Shown here: piece by piece, positions 17,354 to 26,683 of the stretch
How positions within the stretch are numbered: the stretch's first letter is position 1
Layout of the letters: each line of letters starts with the position of its first letter
Source of the DNA: Lysinibacillus cavernae
GTDB taxonomy: Bacteria; Bacillota; Bacilli; Bacillales_A; Planococcaceae
Direction of reading: 5' to 3'
Length of the DNA stretch: 64,000 bases
Assembly: GCF_009724685.1 (NCBI RefSeq)
Contig: NZ_WMEF01000006.1
Location: 175,182-239,181 of the forward strand
The notes under the pieces: generated by a model
What the model was told of the DNA's origin: nothing
The model's database searches: none
What the model saw: the letters and a program-made list of their open reading frames with translations, nothing else
Made by a program: the position numbers and the translations under genes

Positions 17354-18214
17354 ATGGACCTTCATAAACTACAGCAACGTTTCCCATTATTAAACCCCTT
17401 TTCAGGTAGAACTGATGGCAACTATGTATTTAATTTTGACAACCAGCTTTATGAAATCCCGACACATACGGTGACACCAAGTGAATTTGAGCTTTTGCAA
17501 ATATTTTCAGACCCCATTGCCCTGCCACATGACAACGATAAGGTTTGGCTTGATTATTTTACAGATCAAACGGATATTGCCCCGTCTATCCTTCCTCTAC
17601 ATCGTTTGTTATTTCTTCACTTCGACAAAGATTTTACAGCACTTGCATTACTCCGAACAGTCTTTGAAGCTTTACTGGGAAAGGATATTTTATTGCTATC
17701 ACTGCATCCCCAATTATTTGTCATAATCGAATGTATTGATAGCGACGAAATATTAAATTTTGATCATTATCTTAACCCATTAATGGAAGATTTAGAGGTT
17801 CATTTTAAGATGTTCGTGTCTGATGTTATACCAGACATAGCCAAAACTAAGGAGCGATTTAACTGGTATGTCCAACTTCAACAATTTATCTGGACTTATA
17901 CACCAAAGCATGTACTCACACAGCAAGAGCTTTTAGTTCCATATGTCGCGCAGCGTATAGATTCTCATGAGAAAGAGATTTTCATCTCCTCTATCTTAAA
18001 AAATGCCATCTCTCAGCCTGAATTACTCCTTATGATAAAGCAATTGATAGAATATGAGGGGAATATCACATTGGCTTCTAAAAAAATGTACATGCATCGC
18101 AATACACTACAAAATCGCTTAGAAAAATTTCTACAATTGACGCAAAAAGACATTCGGCAATTTTCTCATCGAATAGAAGTTTATCTCGCAATCATTTTCT
18201 TAGAATCACATTAG
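17354..18214 (+). CDS. PucR/CdaR-type HTH regulator
   Basis: A 286-residue regulator. The C-terminal HTH_30 domain is clear ('EYEGNITLASKKMYMHRNTLQNRLEKFLQLT', about 230-265), as in PucR, CdaR and related activators. The N-terminal 200 residues form an unassigned sensor region. The ATG at 17354 is preferred, with AAAGGAG 9 nt upstream. It lies directly upstream of a CUT1-type sugar ABC ATPase gene on the same strand. It may regulate that gene and perhaps the facing MurNAc cluster (inference). Confidence 0.8.
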   Translation: MDLHKLQQRFPLLNPFSGRTDGNYVFNFDNQLYEIPTHTVTPSEFELLQIFSDPIALPHDNDKVWLDYFTDQTDIAPSILPLHRLLFLHFDKDFTALALLRTVFEALLGKDILLLSLHPQLFVIIECIDSDEILNFDHYLNPLMEDLEVHFKMFVSDVIPDIAKTKERFNWYVQLQQFIWTYTPKHVLTQQELLVPYVAQRIDSHEKEIFISSILKNAISQPELLLMIKQLIEYEGNITLASKKMYMHRNTLQNRLEKFLQLTQKDIRQFSHRIEVYLAIIFLESH

Positions 18215-18319
18215 GGCAAGCAGCACATTTTATGACCTCAACACTGTGCACTGTTTCCCTATCACTCTATGCTGAAGTCATTTACAATGAAGTTATGTCT
18301 TACAAAGGAGTGTAGCGTT

Positions 18320-19402
18320 ATGGCGGAATTACGGTTAGAGCATATCTATAAAATTTACGATAAAAATATTCAGGCTGTAACTGATTTTAATCTGCATATT
18401 CATAATAAAGAATTCATTGTGTTTGTAGGTCCATCTGGCTGTGGAAAAACCACAACTTTGCGTATGATTGCTGGCTTAGAGGACATATCAAAAGGAGAAC
18501 TATATATTGATGATGTTCTAATGAATGATGTGGAGTCAAAAGATCGTAGCATTGCCATGGTATTTCAAAGCTATGCTTTATATCCACATATGACAGTCTA
18601 CGATAATATGGCATTTAGCTTAAAGCTCCGAAAGGTCGATAAAAAAGAAATAGATCACCGCGTCAAAGAGGCTGCTAAGATATTAGGGTTAGAGGATTAT
18701 TTAAAAAGAAAGCCAAAAGCTTTATCAGGTGGACAACGTCAACGTGTGGCACTTGGCCGAGCTATTGTCAGAGACGCTAAAGTATTTTTAATGGATGAAC
18801 CTCTTTCTAATTTGGATGCTAAATTACGTGTGCAAATGCGTGCAGAAATCCAGAAACTCCATCAACGAATTCAAACAACAACTATCTATGTCACCCACGA
18901 CCAAACAGAGGCTATGACAATGGCTACGCGTCTCGTCGTGATGAAGGATGGCCTTATTCAACAAATTGGGACGCCAAAAGAAGTATATAATACACCACTG
19001 AACATGTTTGTGGCAGGCTTTATTGGTTCACCATCTATGAACTTATTCTATTGCCGACTTACAGATACGGAGATCCTTTTAGGAGAGCAAAGCTTCCCTA
19101 TTCCATCCATGTACTTGCCCTTGTTAAAGGAAAAAAGTTATTTAGGGAAAGAGATCGTTATGGGTATACGTCCTGAGGATTTACAAATTACTGATGTCGT
19201 TTCTCCTTTTGCTTTAACAGCAACCATTGATGTTGCTGAATTACTAGGTGCTGAAACCTACCTTTATTGTACTTTAACCAATCAACATTTCATTGCACGA
19301 GTACAGGCTGATAGCCATTTACATCCATCCGATAGGGTTTCTTTTGTCATGAAGGAAGAAAAAATCCACTTCTTTGACCCCGAAACAGAAGAGCGCCTTT
19401 AA
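18320..19402 (+). CDS. Sugar ABC transporter ATPase (MsmX/UgpC family)
   Basis: A 360-residue CUT1-type ATPase. It has Walker A 'GPSGCGKTT', the Q-loop 'AMVFQSYALYPHMTVYDN', signature 'LSGGQRQRVALGRA', Walker B 'VFLMDEPLSNLD' and the H-loop 'YVTHDQTEAM'. A C-terminal TOBE/OB regulatory domain follows from about residue 235. The ATG at 18320 follows AAAGGAG. It is the only ATPase near a binding protein and two permeases that lack one. It is therefore the likely energiser of the MurNAc-cluster importer, as MsmX serves several importers in B. subtilis (inference). Confidence 0.92.
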   Translation: MAELRLEHIYKIYDKNIQAVTDFNLHIHNKEFIVFVGPSGCGKTTTLRMIAGLEDISKGELYIDDVLMNDVESKDRSIAMVFQSYALYPHMTVYDNMAFSLKLRKVDKKEIDHRVKEAAKILGLEDYLKRKPKALSGGQRQRVALGRAIVRDAKVFLMDEPLSNLDAKLRVQMRAEIQKLHQRIQTTTIYVTHDQTEAMTMATRLVVMKDGLIQQIGTPKEVYNTPLNMFVAGFIGSPSMNLFYCRLTDTEILLGEQSFPIPSMYLPLLKEKSYLGKEIVMGIRPEDLQITDVVSPFALTATIDVAELLGAETYLYCTLTNQHFIARVQADSHLHPSDRVSFVMKEEKIHFFDPETEERL

Positions 19403-19446
19403 GCGGACGCTCTAGAGGAAAACGTCTACTGTAGCTAAATCAAGAT

Positions 19447-19491
19447 AAAAAACGAAGACGATACTATAGATAATAGAATCGTCTTCGTTTA
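19447..19491. terminator. Bidirectional terminator between ATPase gene and murR
   Basis: AAAACGAAGACGAT...ATCGTCTTCGTTT. The right arm overlaps the murR stop codon. Confidence 0.88.
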
Positions 19492-20370
19492 CTTTATTCT
19501 ATTTTTTCGTTTCGCCACTTTTTTCTGCAGTCCTTGAATGACTAAACGTGTTTCATCTAAATAGTCAATTGTCTGTTCATAGGCACTCGTCACTACCCCC
19601 ATAAATAAAATATCAATGACAAGTAGCTGAGCAAGACGTGAGGATGTTGCACCACTTCTTAAGGTGGCTTCAACATTTGGGGATACATATAAACAAATAT
19701 CCGCTAAACTAGATACAAGTGAACTACCATAACGCGTTAAACTGATTGTAGTTGCCGGTGTTTCACTAGCTATTTCAAGGATTTTGGCCACTTCATGTGT
19801 TTCTCCAGAAAAGGAAATTCCCACTATCACATCCCCCTTCTGTGCATTGACAACCGCAGTAGCTCCTAAGTGTAAATCCATAAATGCCCTACTATTTTTA
19901 TTAATTCTTAAAAATTTTTGATCCGCATCCATTGCTGTTATACCCGACGCACCTACACCAAAAAAAATAATTCTACGGGCTTGTGACAAGGCAGATACTG
20001 CACGTTCTAATTCAGCAGTATCTATTAAATTAGCTGTCTGAGTCAATATTTCACTACTTTGCATCGTCACCTTTTCTACAATCGATTGCAACGGTTCGTT
20101 TGCCTCAATGTCACGATCCACTGTTTTCTTTTGTTGCAAATCACCAGCAATACGCAATTTCAGCTCTTGAACACCGCTGATATTTAAAGACTTACACAGA
20201 CGAATGACAGCCGCACTACTTGTGTGACTCGCCTCTCCCAGTTCAACCGCGGTCATTTTTATGGCCTGTGTTGGATAGTCTAAAATATAGCTGGCCACCT
20301 TTTTTTCCGAAGGTGGTAACTTCTCCCGCATTTCCGCAAGCATAATTAAACCAGCATTGATTTTTTCCAT
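19489..20370 (-). CDS. murR: RpiR-family regulator MurR-like
   Basis: A 293-residue RpiR-type regulator with an N-terminal HTH_6 ('EKKVASYILDYPTQAIKMTAVELGEASHTSSAAVIRLCKSL') and a C-terminal SIS phosphosugar domain ('ARRIIFFGVGASGITAMDADQKFLRI'). It is the last gene of the murQ operon. MurR of E. coli and YbbH of B. subtilis respond to MurNAc-6-phosphate next to murQ, and the position here fits that role. Assignment as MurR rests on context plus family. Confidence 0.88.
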   Translation of the reverse strand: MEKINAGLIMLAEMREKLPPSEKKVASYILDYPTQAIKMTAVELGEASHTSSAAVIRLCKSLNISGVQELKLRIAGDLQQKKTVDRDIEANEPLQSIVEKVTMQSSEILTQTANLIDTAELERAVSALSQARRIIFFGVGASGITAMDADQKFLRINKNSRAFMDLHLGATAVVNAQKGDVIVGISFSGETHEVAKILEIASETPATTISLTRYGSSLVSSLADICLYVSPNVEATLRSGATSSRLAQLLVIDILFMGVVTSAYEQTIDYLDETRLVIQGLQKKVAKRKNRIK

Positions 20371-20416
20371 TTTTCCAACTCCGTTTCTAGTATGTAGCTA
20401 CTATTCACCCCTCTCA

Positions 20417-21322
20417 TCAATACTTCCTTAACTCCACTGCCCTCCGTACATGCCCTTCAGATTGAACCAATAGTTCTGACGCTTCTTCTACTGTGGTATT
20501 TGTCAGTAACATCACAATCGCGAGCTTCACTTGAAAATTCGTTTGTTCTAAAACACTTTCAGCTTGAATATAAGAAACACCTGTAACTTCACAGACAATT
20601 TGTTTGGCACGTTCTCGCAATTTAAAGTTACTAGCATGGACGTCCACCATTAAATTTTTATAGACTTTTCCAAGCTTAATCATTGTAGCTGTTGTAATCA
20701 TATTCAGTATTTGTTTATGTGCAGTAGCAGCCTTTAGTCTTGTAGAACCTGTTAGAATTTCAGGCCCTGTAAGCACCTCTATTGCAATATCTGCATACTG
20801 ACTAATGACGGAATGTGAATTACTGACCAAGCTAATTGTTTTTGCCCCTAGTTGCTGTGCATAAATTAATGCACCCTTAACAAAAGGCGTTCTACCACTA
20901 GCCGCAATGCCAATCACTACATCGTGATTTGTTAGCTGTTGTTTCTCTAATTCCGCTTCTCCTAAGGATATATCATCTTCTGCACCTTCTATAGCAATCA
21001 TCACTGCCTCTGTCCCACCAGCTAAAACAGCCTGCACAAGCTTTGGGGAGGTACTAAATGTAGGTGGGCATTCGACTGCATCTAGTAAACCAATTCGTCC
21101 ACTTGTCCCTGCCCCAACATAAAATAATCTCCCCCCATTACTCAGTGCATGAACAACAACTGTTATTGCTTGTTCAATTTCAGGTAAAACCTTAGCTATG
21201 GCTTGCGGAATTTTTTTATCCTCTTCATTCATCAGCTTTACAATTTCAGCAATGGACATTAAATCTAGATTTGTTGTTTCCGGATGATAGCCCTCAGTCG
21301 TCAGTTTTGTCATTCGTTCCAT
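20417..21322 (-). CDS. murQ: N-acetylmuramic acid 6-phosphate etherase
   Basis: A 301-residue MurQ. It cleaves the D-lactyl ether of MurNAc-6-phosphate to give GlcNAc-6-phosphate and D-lactate in the cytoplasm. Family hallmarks are the N-terminal 'TEGYHPETTNLDLMS', the SIS motif 'GGRLFYVGAGTSGRIGLLDA', the active-site region 'GGTEAVMIAIEGAEDD' and 'GSTRLKAATAHKQILNMI'. The ATG at 21322 is preferred over an upstream TTG that sits too close to GGAGG. It lies between the kinase and murR. Confidence 0.95.
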   Translation of the reverse strand: MERMTKLTTEGYHPETTNLDLMSIAEIVKLMNEEDKKIPQAIAKVLPEIEQAITVVVHALSNGGRLFYVGAGTSGRIGLLDAVECPPTFSTSPKLVQAVLAGGTEAVMIAIEGAEDDISLGEAELEKQQLTNHDVVIGIAASGRTPFVKGALIYAQQLGAKTISLVSNSHSVISQYADIAIEVLTGPEILTGSTRLKAATAHKQILNMITTATMIKLGKVYKNLMVDVHASNFKLRERAKQIVCEVTGVSYIQAESVLEQTNFQVKLAIVMLLTNTTVEEASELLVQSEGHVRRAVELRKY

Positions 21323-21343
21323 TAGAATCAAATCCCTCCTACG

Positions 21344-22342
21344 CTATTTTTCATTTATGCTCATCCAAGTTTCTTTTATCGTTCGTTGTAAAGCTTCCGT
21401 CATTTGAATTCCCTCACAGAAAAGCCCATTAATGAAAGCCCCTATTACAGGCGGTACTTCAGGTAGTATTAGTCGATTATGAATAGTAGCTTGCTGTAAT
21501 TTCTCTTGAAAACATTGAACAAAATAAAGATTTCCAAATAAACCACCACATATTACAATAGGAAAATTGCTTACCTGTGGCTCTTTTTTCAACATCGTTT
21601 GGATTAATTGGACTAAATAGATAACAGCCTTTTCGATAATATCTTTCGCTCTTTCATTATTTTGTTCAGCTAAACGTAATACAGTTCGAGCTATAGAGGC
21701 TATGCATACGCGTGGCTGTGGATGTTCATAAATTAGCGTAATGATTTCAGTAGGGTCTGATATTGCTAGCTGCTCCAAAATAGTATCTGCAAACACATCA
21801 CCATTCGAGCCAAGAACATCATACTGTTGTGCAATAGCACGCAAAGCTTCTTGCCCTATATAGTAACCACTGCCTTCATCTCCTAGTAAATGGCCCCATC
21901 CTCCGACACGACTGACATGATGATTTTTTTCAACAGCATATACGATCGAACCTGTACCTGCTATAACAACTAGGCCTTCCTGTGTAAATGTACCACTAGT
22001 AAGTGCCGCTACCGCATCATTGGTGATCTTAACCTTACAGGTGGTACCAGAGAAAATGGTGTCAACCCACTTTTCCCAGCGAGCTATATCTACATAACGA
22101 TCTCCTCCTGCCACACATAAGAAAATCATTGAGACATCACTCTTTGTCAAACCTGCCTTTTGTAATAACTGTGCTAGTATTTTCAAAATCTCTTGCCTTA
22201 CCACATCTGGTGGCGTTGATTTCATATTCGTTCCTGCACCTTCAACAAAGGCAAGTACTTCACCATTTTTTGTACCAATGACTGCCCGGGTTCTCGTCCC
22301 GCCACCATCTACCCCAATAATGTATTGCCTATTTAATGGCAC
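21344..22342 (-). CDS. murK: BadF/BadG-type sugar kinase, probable MurNAc/GlcNAc kinase (MurK-like)
   Basis: A 332-residue ASKHA kinase. The phosphate-1 loop is 'IIGVDGGGTRTRAVIG', phosphate-2 is 'VVIAGTGSIVYAV', and a glycine-rich substrate loop reads 'GGWGHLLGDEGSGYYIGQEA'. The closest family description is N-acetylglucosamine kinase/MurK, which phosphorylates imported MurNAc and GlcNAc. The GTG start overlaps the end of the upstream permease gene by 14 bp, with GGAGGGG about 10 nt before it. Position next to murQ supports MurNAc as substrate; specificity is inferred. Confidence 0.82.
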   Translation of the reverse strand: MPLNRQYIIGVDGGGTRTRAVIGTKNGEVLAFVEGAGTNMKSTPPDVVRQEILKILAQLLQKAGLTKSDVSMIFLCVAGGDRYVDIARWEKWVDTIFSGTTCKVKITNDAVAALTSGTFTQEGLVVIAGTGSIVYAVEKNHHVSRVGGWGHLLGDEGSGYYIGQEALRAIAQQYDVLGSNGDVFADTILEQLAISDPTEIITLIYEHPQPRVCIASIARTVLRLAEQNNERAKDIIEKAVIYLVQLIQTMLKKEPQVSNFPIVICGGLFGNLYFVQCFQEKLQQATIHNRLILPEVPPVIGAFINGLFCEGIQMTEALQRTIKETWMSINEK

Positions 22343-23156
22343 CAGCCGTCAACCCCTCCATAAATTGCTTTGAAGCAATAAAGAATAATAGGATCATTGG
22401 TAATGATGCAAGGGTTAGACCTGCAAAAAGCGAGCCCCAATCTGCCGAATGCTCCCCAAAAAGTGACATCATTCCAACAGGTATCGTCCGTTTCATTTTC
22501 TCTGTAATAAAAATAAGCGGGAAGAAAAAATCATTCCATGCTGCGATAAAATTGATAATAACCACTGTCCCCAGTGCTGGTCTCATTAGTGGTAACACTA
22601 CATGCCAAAGGACTCTTAAATTCCCTGCCCCATCTATACGGGCAGCCTCCTCCAGTTCATATGGCATCGTTTTAAAAAAGCCTGTTAAGATCAGCATGGA
22701 TAATGGTATCCCTGTTGCGGTATTCATCAAAATTAAAGACCACAAAGAATTAATCAGCCCTAAATCACGCATTAAAATGAAGAGCGGTACGATTCCAAGC
22801 TTTATAGGAATCATCATGCCTAATAAGAAAATAAAGAATAATGCATGATTCCAAGAGAAATTAAAGCGGGCAATGTAAAACGAAGCCAATGAACATACAA
22901 CGACAATCAATATAACCGATATAACGCTGACAAAAATACTATTCATAAAATACGTAGTGAATGGAATTTTAGACAATAATGTACGGTAAGTATCTAAGCT
23001 AAAGCTAGTTGGCAAGCCCAATGGATTTTTATAAATGTCCACGCTCTTTTTAAATGAAGATAAAATCATTAACAAAATAGGATATAAACTAATGGTAGCC
23101 ACGGCAAATACTACTAGATAATAAAACGGTCTAACCCAAATAGCGCCATGCTTCAC
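22329..23156 (-). CDS. Sugar ABC transporter permease (MalG type)
   Basis: A 275-residue CUT1 permease with six membrane helices. The EAA loop reads 'EEAARIDGAGNLRVLWHVVLPLMRPAL' (about 185-210), which docks the ATPase. The C-terminus 'FMEGLTAGAIK' is typical of MalG-like permeases. A GTG at 23156 is preferred over one three codons earlier, because AAGGGG is better spaced. It partners the MalF-type permease 12 bp upstream. Confidence 0.92.
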   Translation of the reverse strand: MKHGAIWVRPFYYLVVFAVATISLYPILLMILSSFKKSVDIYKNPLGLPTSFSLDTYRTLLSKIPFTTYFMNSIFVSVISVILIVVVCSLASFYIARFNFSWNHALFFIFLLGMMIPIKLGIVPLFILMRDLGLINSLWSLILMNTATGIPLSMLILTGFFKTMPYELEEAARIDGAGNLRVLWHVVLPLMRPALGTVVIINFIAAWNDFFFPLIFITEKMKRTIPVGMMSLFGEHSADWGSLFAGLTLASLPMILLFFIASKQFMEGLTAGAIK

Positions 23157-23168
23157 TATACACACCCC

Positions 23169-24110
23169 TTACATTTGGACATCCTTTTTATTGGCAAAGC
23201 GTAAAAATACCGTCGTACAAACTAATATAAATAGGAATAGTACTGTCGCTAACGCAGACCCTAACCCAATAGCTGTCGTCCCAGAAGCTGTGGAACTACC
23301 AAATGCCAAACGATAGAAAAACACAGCTAAAGTATCTGTAGAATAATAGGGCTCTCCCATGGAACCTTGCATCGCATAAACAAGTTCAAATGCCTCAAAA
23401 GATTGAATAAATGTTAAAATGCCCATGATCATGATAGACGGCACCATTAAAGGCAAATAAATGGTACGTAATAAGGTAAAGCCCTTTGCACCGTCTAACT
23501 TCGCTGCTTCAATTAGCTCACTGGGTATACCTTGGAAGCCAGCTAAGAAAATTAAAACGCCAAAGCCTAGTCCAAACCAACAATTGACCAATATTATCGC
23601 AATTAAAGCTGTGCCAGGATCACCGAGCCACGCTTTTTGTAAAGTTTCCAGACCTAGTTTCTCTAATATGACATTTAAAGTACCAAAATTAGGATTCAGA
23701 ATGAGCTTCCATAAGAAACCTACAACGATTACTGATAATAATCGCGGTAAAAAGAAGGCCGCCTTAAAAAACTCGGCTCCCTTAATTTTTTGATAGATAA
23801 TAAAAGCAAGAAAGAAAGCTAACCCATTCATGACAACCATCTGCAGGACAAAATACAAGACATTATGTTTGAAAGCGTTCCAAAACATGGAGCCGTATGG
23901 TTCTGTCGTAAAAAGGGTCACAAAATTTCGGAAGCCAATAAAATCTCCACGTGCCATCCCTTTCCATTCAAAAAAACTATAGGATAATGCCGCTAATATG
24001 GGGTAAAGGACAAACATTCCGTAAAGTATTAATGCCGGAATTGGGAAGAGGTGTATAGTCCACCTTGCCCACGATTTTCTTTTTAACGTTGAAGCTGTAG
24101 GTTCTCTCAT
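23169..24110 (-). CDS. Sugar ABC transporter permease (MalF/UgpA type)
   Basis: A 313-residue CUT1 permease with six predicted helices and the EAA loop 'ELIEAAKLDGAKGFTLLRTIYLPLMVPSIM'. The N-terminus 'LFPIPALILYGMFVLYPILAALSYSFF' is characteristic of this subfamily. It follows the binding-protein gene and precedes the MalG-type gene, so it forms the heterodimeric channel of the importer. AAAAGGGGG precedes the ATG. Confidence 0.92.
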   Translation of the reverse strand: MREPTASTLKRKSWARWTIHLFPIPALILYGMFVLYPILAALSYSFFEWKGMARGDFIGFRNFVTLFTTEPYGSMFWNAFKHNVLYFVLQMVVMNGLAFFLAFIIYQKIKGAEFFKAAFFLPRLLSVIVVGFLWKLILNPNFGTLNVILEKLGLETLQKAWLGDPGTALIAIILVNCWFGLGFGVLIFLAGFQGIPSELIEAAKLDGAKGFTLLRTIYLPLMVPSIMIMGILTFIQSFEAFELVYAMQGSMGEPYYSTDTLAVFFYRLAFGSSTASGTTAIGLGSALATVLFLFILVCTTVFLRFANKKDVQM

Positions 24111-24194
24111 GATGAACAGCCCCCTTTTATTGATAATGAGACAAGAAGACCCCTACACTCTGTGACGCTTCAGGGGTCTGGCTTGATGCATTAA

Positions 24195-25481
24195 TTATTT
24201 TTGAAATGGTGTAAACCAGGTTTTAGCGTTTTCCTGCACTTTTGCGGCTACCTCTTCAGGTGTTACTTGACCTAAATACATACCTTGAAGCTCACTTTCA
24301 AGCAAGCTCTTCGTTGTCGGATCCCCACCAGTAAAATTAGTAACCCACATATATGGTGTTGCTTCATTTGCAGTGGCATTACTAATATCATTTAATAATG
24401 CATCATCAGAAGTAATACCAGGCATAGCACTAATCATAGAAAACTCCTTCACAAACAACTCACCAAATTCCTTTGTCGTTAAAAACTCTAAAAACAATTT
24501 AGCTGCCTCTTTATTTTTTGAATTTGCATTAATAGCAAATGACCCGTCTACCCAAGTTGTCACTGATTTATTGCCTTCTTTTGAGGGAATCGGGAAGTAA
24601 CCTAAATCTAAATCTGGATTCATTTCTAAGACAACAGGAATTTCCCAGCTACCTAGTGGGAACATCGCTGCATCTTCTAAAGCGAACAATGTACGAATAT
24701 CATCCATTCCTAAGCCTTCTGAATTGGCTGGATAATATTTTTTCAAGTCCTTCATTACTTGTATTGATTCGATAAATCGCGCATCTGTAAAGTCTTTTTC
24801 TCCCGCAAGTACTGCTTGGTAAAAGTCATTTCCTTCATAAATTGCTGGACCTACAATACCGTGCAGCAATGATAATAACCAGCCTTCCTTTGTGCCCATT
24901 GCAATTGGCGTAATGCCCTTTTCTAATAATTGATCATTTAATGCTATGAAATCATCCCAAGTAGTAGGTACTTCAAGGTTATTATCTTTAAAGATTTTTT
25001 TATTATAGAAAAATTGGGTTGAGCTTAAATTAATCGGTACGCCATACTGATTCCCTTGTTCATCACGAGAAGCCGTTAATGCTGCTTCAGGAAATGCATT
25101 CAAGCCATTTAAGCCATTTATTTTCTCAACGTAACCTGCTTCAGCAAGCTTCAAGCCAGCTGCATAGGGACGTAAGTGAAAAATATCTGGACCTTCTCCA
25201 GCTTGTAAAGCTGTATTGAGGACTGTGTTATACTCTGTATTTTTAGTTGGGTTAAATGAAATGTGTATATCAGGATGTTGCTCATTAAATAAAGCAATTA
25301 CTTTTTCATATTTGGCAACATCTTCTGTACGCCAACTCCCTATCGTCAAGGATACCTCTCCTGTTTTCTCTTCCTTATCAGGTGTTGTTGAGACCGTTGT
25401 TTTCTCTTCTGAGGTACAGCCTACTAAAGCTACAACGAATAATAAAAGAAACGGCAATAACCATTTGCTCTTTTGTTTCAT
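24195..25481 (-). CDS. Extracellular solute-binding lipoprotein (family 1)
   Basis: A 428-residue binding protein with a lipoprotein signal: charged start, hydrophobic core, and lipobox 'LVGC' with the cysteine at about residue 22. The mature protein has family-1 signatures 'VIALFNEQHPDIHISFNPT' and 'LLEKGITPIAMGTKEGWLL', ending 'VAAKVQENAKTWF'. As part of this operon it should present an amino sugar such as MurNAc, or a MurNAc-containing fragment, to the permeases. The ligand is inferred from the neighbouring catabolic genes. Confidence 0.9.
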   Translation of the reverse strand: MKQKSKWLLPFLLLFVVALVGCTSEEKTTVSTTPDKEEKTGEVSLTIGSWRTEDVAKYEKVIALFNEQHPDIHISFNPTKNTEYNTVLNTALQAGEGPDIFHLRPYAAGLKLAEAGYVEKINGLNGLNAFPEAALTASRDEQGNQYGVPINLSSTQFFYNKKIFKDNNLEVPTTWDDFIALNDQLLEKGITPIAMGTKEGWLLSLLHGIVGPAIYEGNDFYQAVLAGEKDFTDARFIESIQVMKDLKKYYPANSEGLGMDDIRTLFALEDAAMFPLGSWEIPVVLEMNPDLDLGYFPIPSKEGNKSVTTWVDGSFAINANSKNKEAAKLFLEFLTTKEFGELFVKEFSMISAMPGITSDDALLNDISNATANEATPYMWVTNFTGGDPTTKSLLESELQGMYLGQVTPEEVAAKVQENAKTWFTPFQK

Positions 25482-25498
25482 ATCAACTTATCCACCCT

Positions 25499-26518
25499 TC
25501 ATATCAGTAATTTTTTATAAATCATCGTATGAAGCTTCTCTCTAATACTCCTCATGTTTGAATTTCTCCCATAATGCACTGCATTCGTTAGTAAAATAAC
25601 AAATGCCTTTTGAACAGGGTCCATCCAAATACTTGTGCCTGTAAAACCTGTATGGCCAAATGACCCCTTGGTCCACCCCCTACCAAAACAAAATGATGAG
25701 TAGTCCCCTTCCCATACTTCAAACCCAAGTCCCCTATTTCTGAAAGTTTTCGTATAGGCCAACTCCATCCACTCATAAGGCATAACCGTTGGCTTCCTAA
25801 TACCTAACCAAATTTCCGCATACTTTGCTAAATCCTCTGCACATGAAAATAAACCCGCACTGCCTGCGACTCCTTCTAATAGTAGCGCTTTTTCATCATG
25901 TACAACCCCCTGCACAAAATTACCTGCCACCATTTCTGTAGATGCCGCAAGCCCTCTTTTATGCTCTGGTAGTTGAAAACAAGTTTGGTGCATACCCCAT
26001 GGCTTAAAAATCTCTTGCTCTACGAAACTTTTCAGAGACTTTCCTGTGACTTTTTCGATAACCTTCCCTACTAAAATCATTCCCAAATCACTGTATAGTA
26101 CTTGCTCATTTGGCTGACATACTACTTCACTCGCCAATACCTCCTGCATGATGTCACGCTTGTGATGCCTCTTCACTGTCGGTGTTAAATCTGCGGGCAG
26201 CCCTGAGCAATGCTGTAACAAATGTTGGATCGTAATACCAGCATATTTAAACTCAGGCAAATAGGTTTGAACTGGCTCTATTACAGAGATTTGATTTCGA
26301 CTCATCAGCAATAAAATAGCTGGTAGTGTGGCAACAACTTTTGTTAATGAAGCTAAATCAAACAACGTATTGCTTACAATGGCTTGCTTGCTGCCATCTT
26401 CAGCTATATATGCACCATAACTGCGGGATACGATCCTTCTTTGTTGCTGTTGAACAATTAATACTGCACCCGGAATTTCCTGTTCTCTCACTAATTCATT
26501 TAAATATTCATCTACCAA
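25499..26518 (-). CDS. Class C beta-lactamase-like serine hydrolase (AmiE/YbbE-like)
   Basis: A 339-residue penicillin-binding/beta-lactamase fold protein. It has the SxxK motif in 'FDLASLTKVVATLPAI' and a Y-S-D in 'VLYSDLGMILVGKVIE' where class C enzymes have Y-x-N. The third motif is 'FGHTGFTGTS'. No signal peptide is visible, so it is probably cytoplasmic. B. subtilis AmiE (YbbE), an amidase acting on muropeptides, has the same fold and sits in the murQ locus. The TTG start has GAGGTG at 5 nt. It is the first gene of the operon. Confidence 0.82.
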   Translation of the reverse strand: MVDEYLNELVREQEIPGAVLIVQQQQRRIVSRSYGAYIAEDGSKQAIVSNTLFDLASLTKVVATLPAILLLMSRNQISVIEPVQTYLPEFKYAGITIQHLLQHCSGLPADLTPTVKRHHKRDIMQEVLASEVVCQPNEQVLYSDLGMILVGKVIEKVTGKSLKSFVEQEIFKPWGMHQTCFQLPEHKRGLAASTEMVAGNFVQGVVHDEKALLLEGVAGSAGLFSCAEDLAKYAEIWLGIRKPTVMPYEWMELAYTKTFRNRGLGFEVWEGDYSSFCFGRGWTKGSFGHTGFTGTSIWMDPVQKAFVILLTNAVHYGRNSNMRSIREKLHTMIYKKLLI

Positions 26519-26541
26519 GTAAACACCTCGTTACCAAAATA

Positions 26542-26563
26542 ACTAAATTTTCTGTAAATTAGT
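26542..26563 (-). promoter_or_regulatory. Imperfect inverted repeat upstream of MurNAc operon
   Basis: ACTAAATTT-N5-AAATTAGT lies 24 bp upstream of the first gene of the operon, overlapping the expected promoter zone. It is a possible site for the RpiR-family regulator, but the arms are AT-rich. Confidence 0.35.
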
Positions 26564-26631
26564 ATTATCATATAAAATAAAATGATAAAAAATAACAACA
26601 ATCCTAAAATTTTTTTTCATATGAGCACAAT

Positions 26632-26676
26632 AAAAAACCCCTGTTGCAGGTAGATGATTTATCTGCAACAGGGGTT
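26632..26676 (-). terminator. Terminator of DHA2 exporter gene
   Basis: AACCCCTGTTGCAG...CTGCAACAGGGGTT followed by a T-run on the minus strand. Confidence 0.9.
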
Positions 26677-26683
26677 CTATTAA

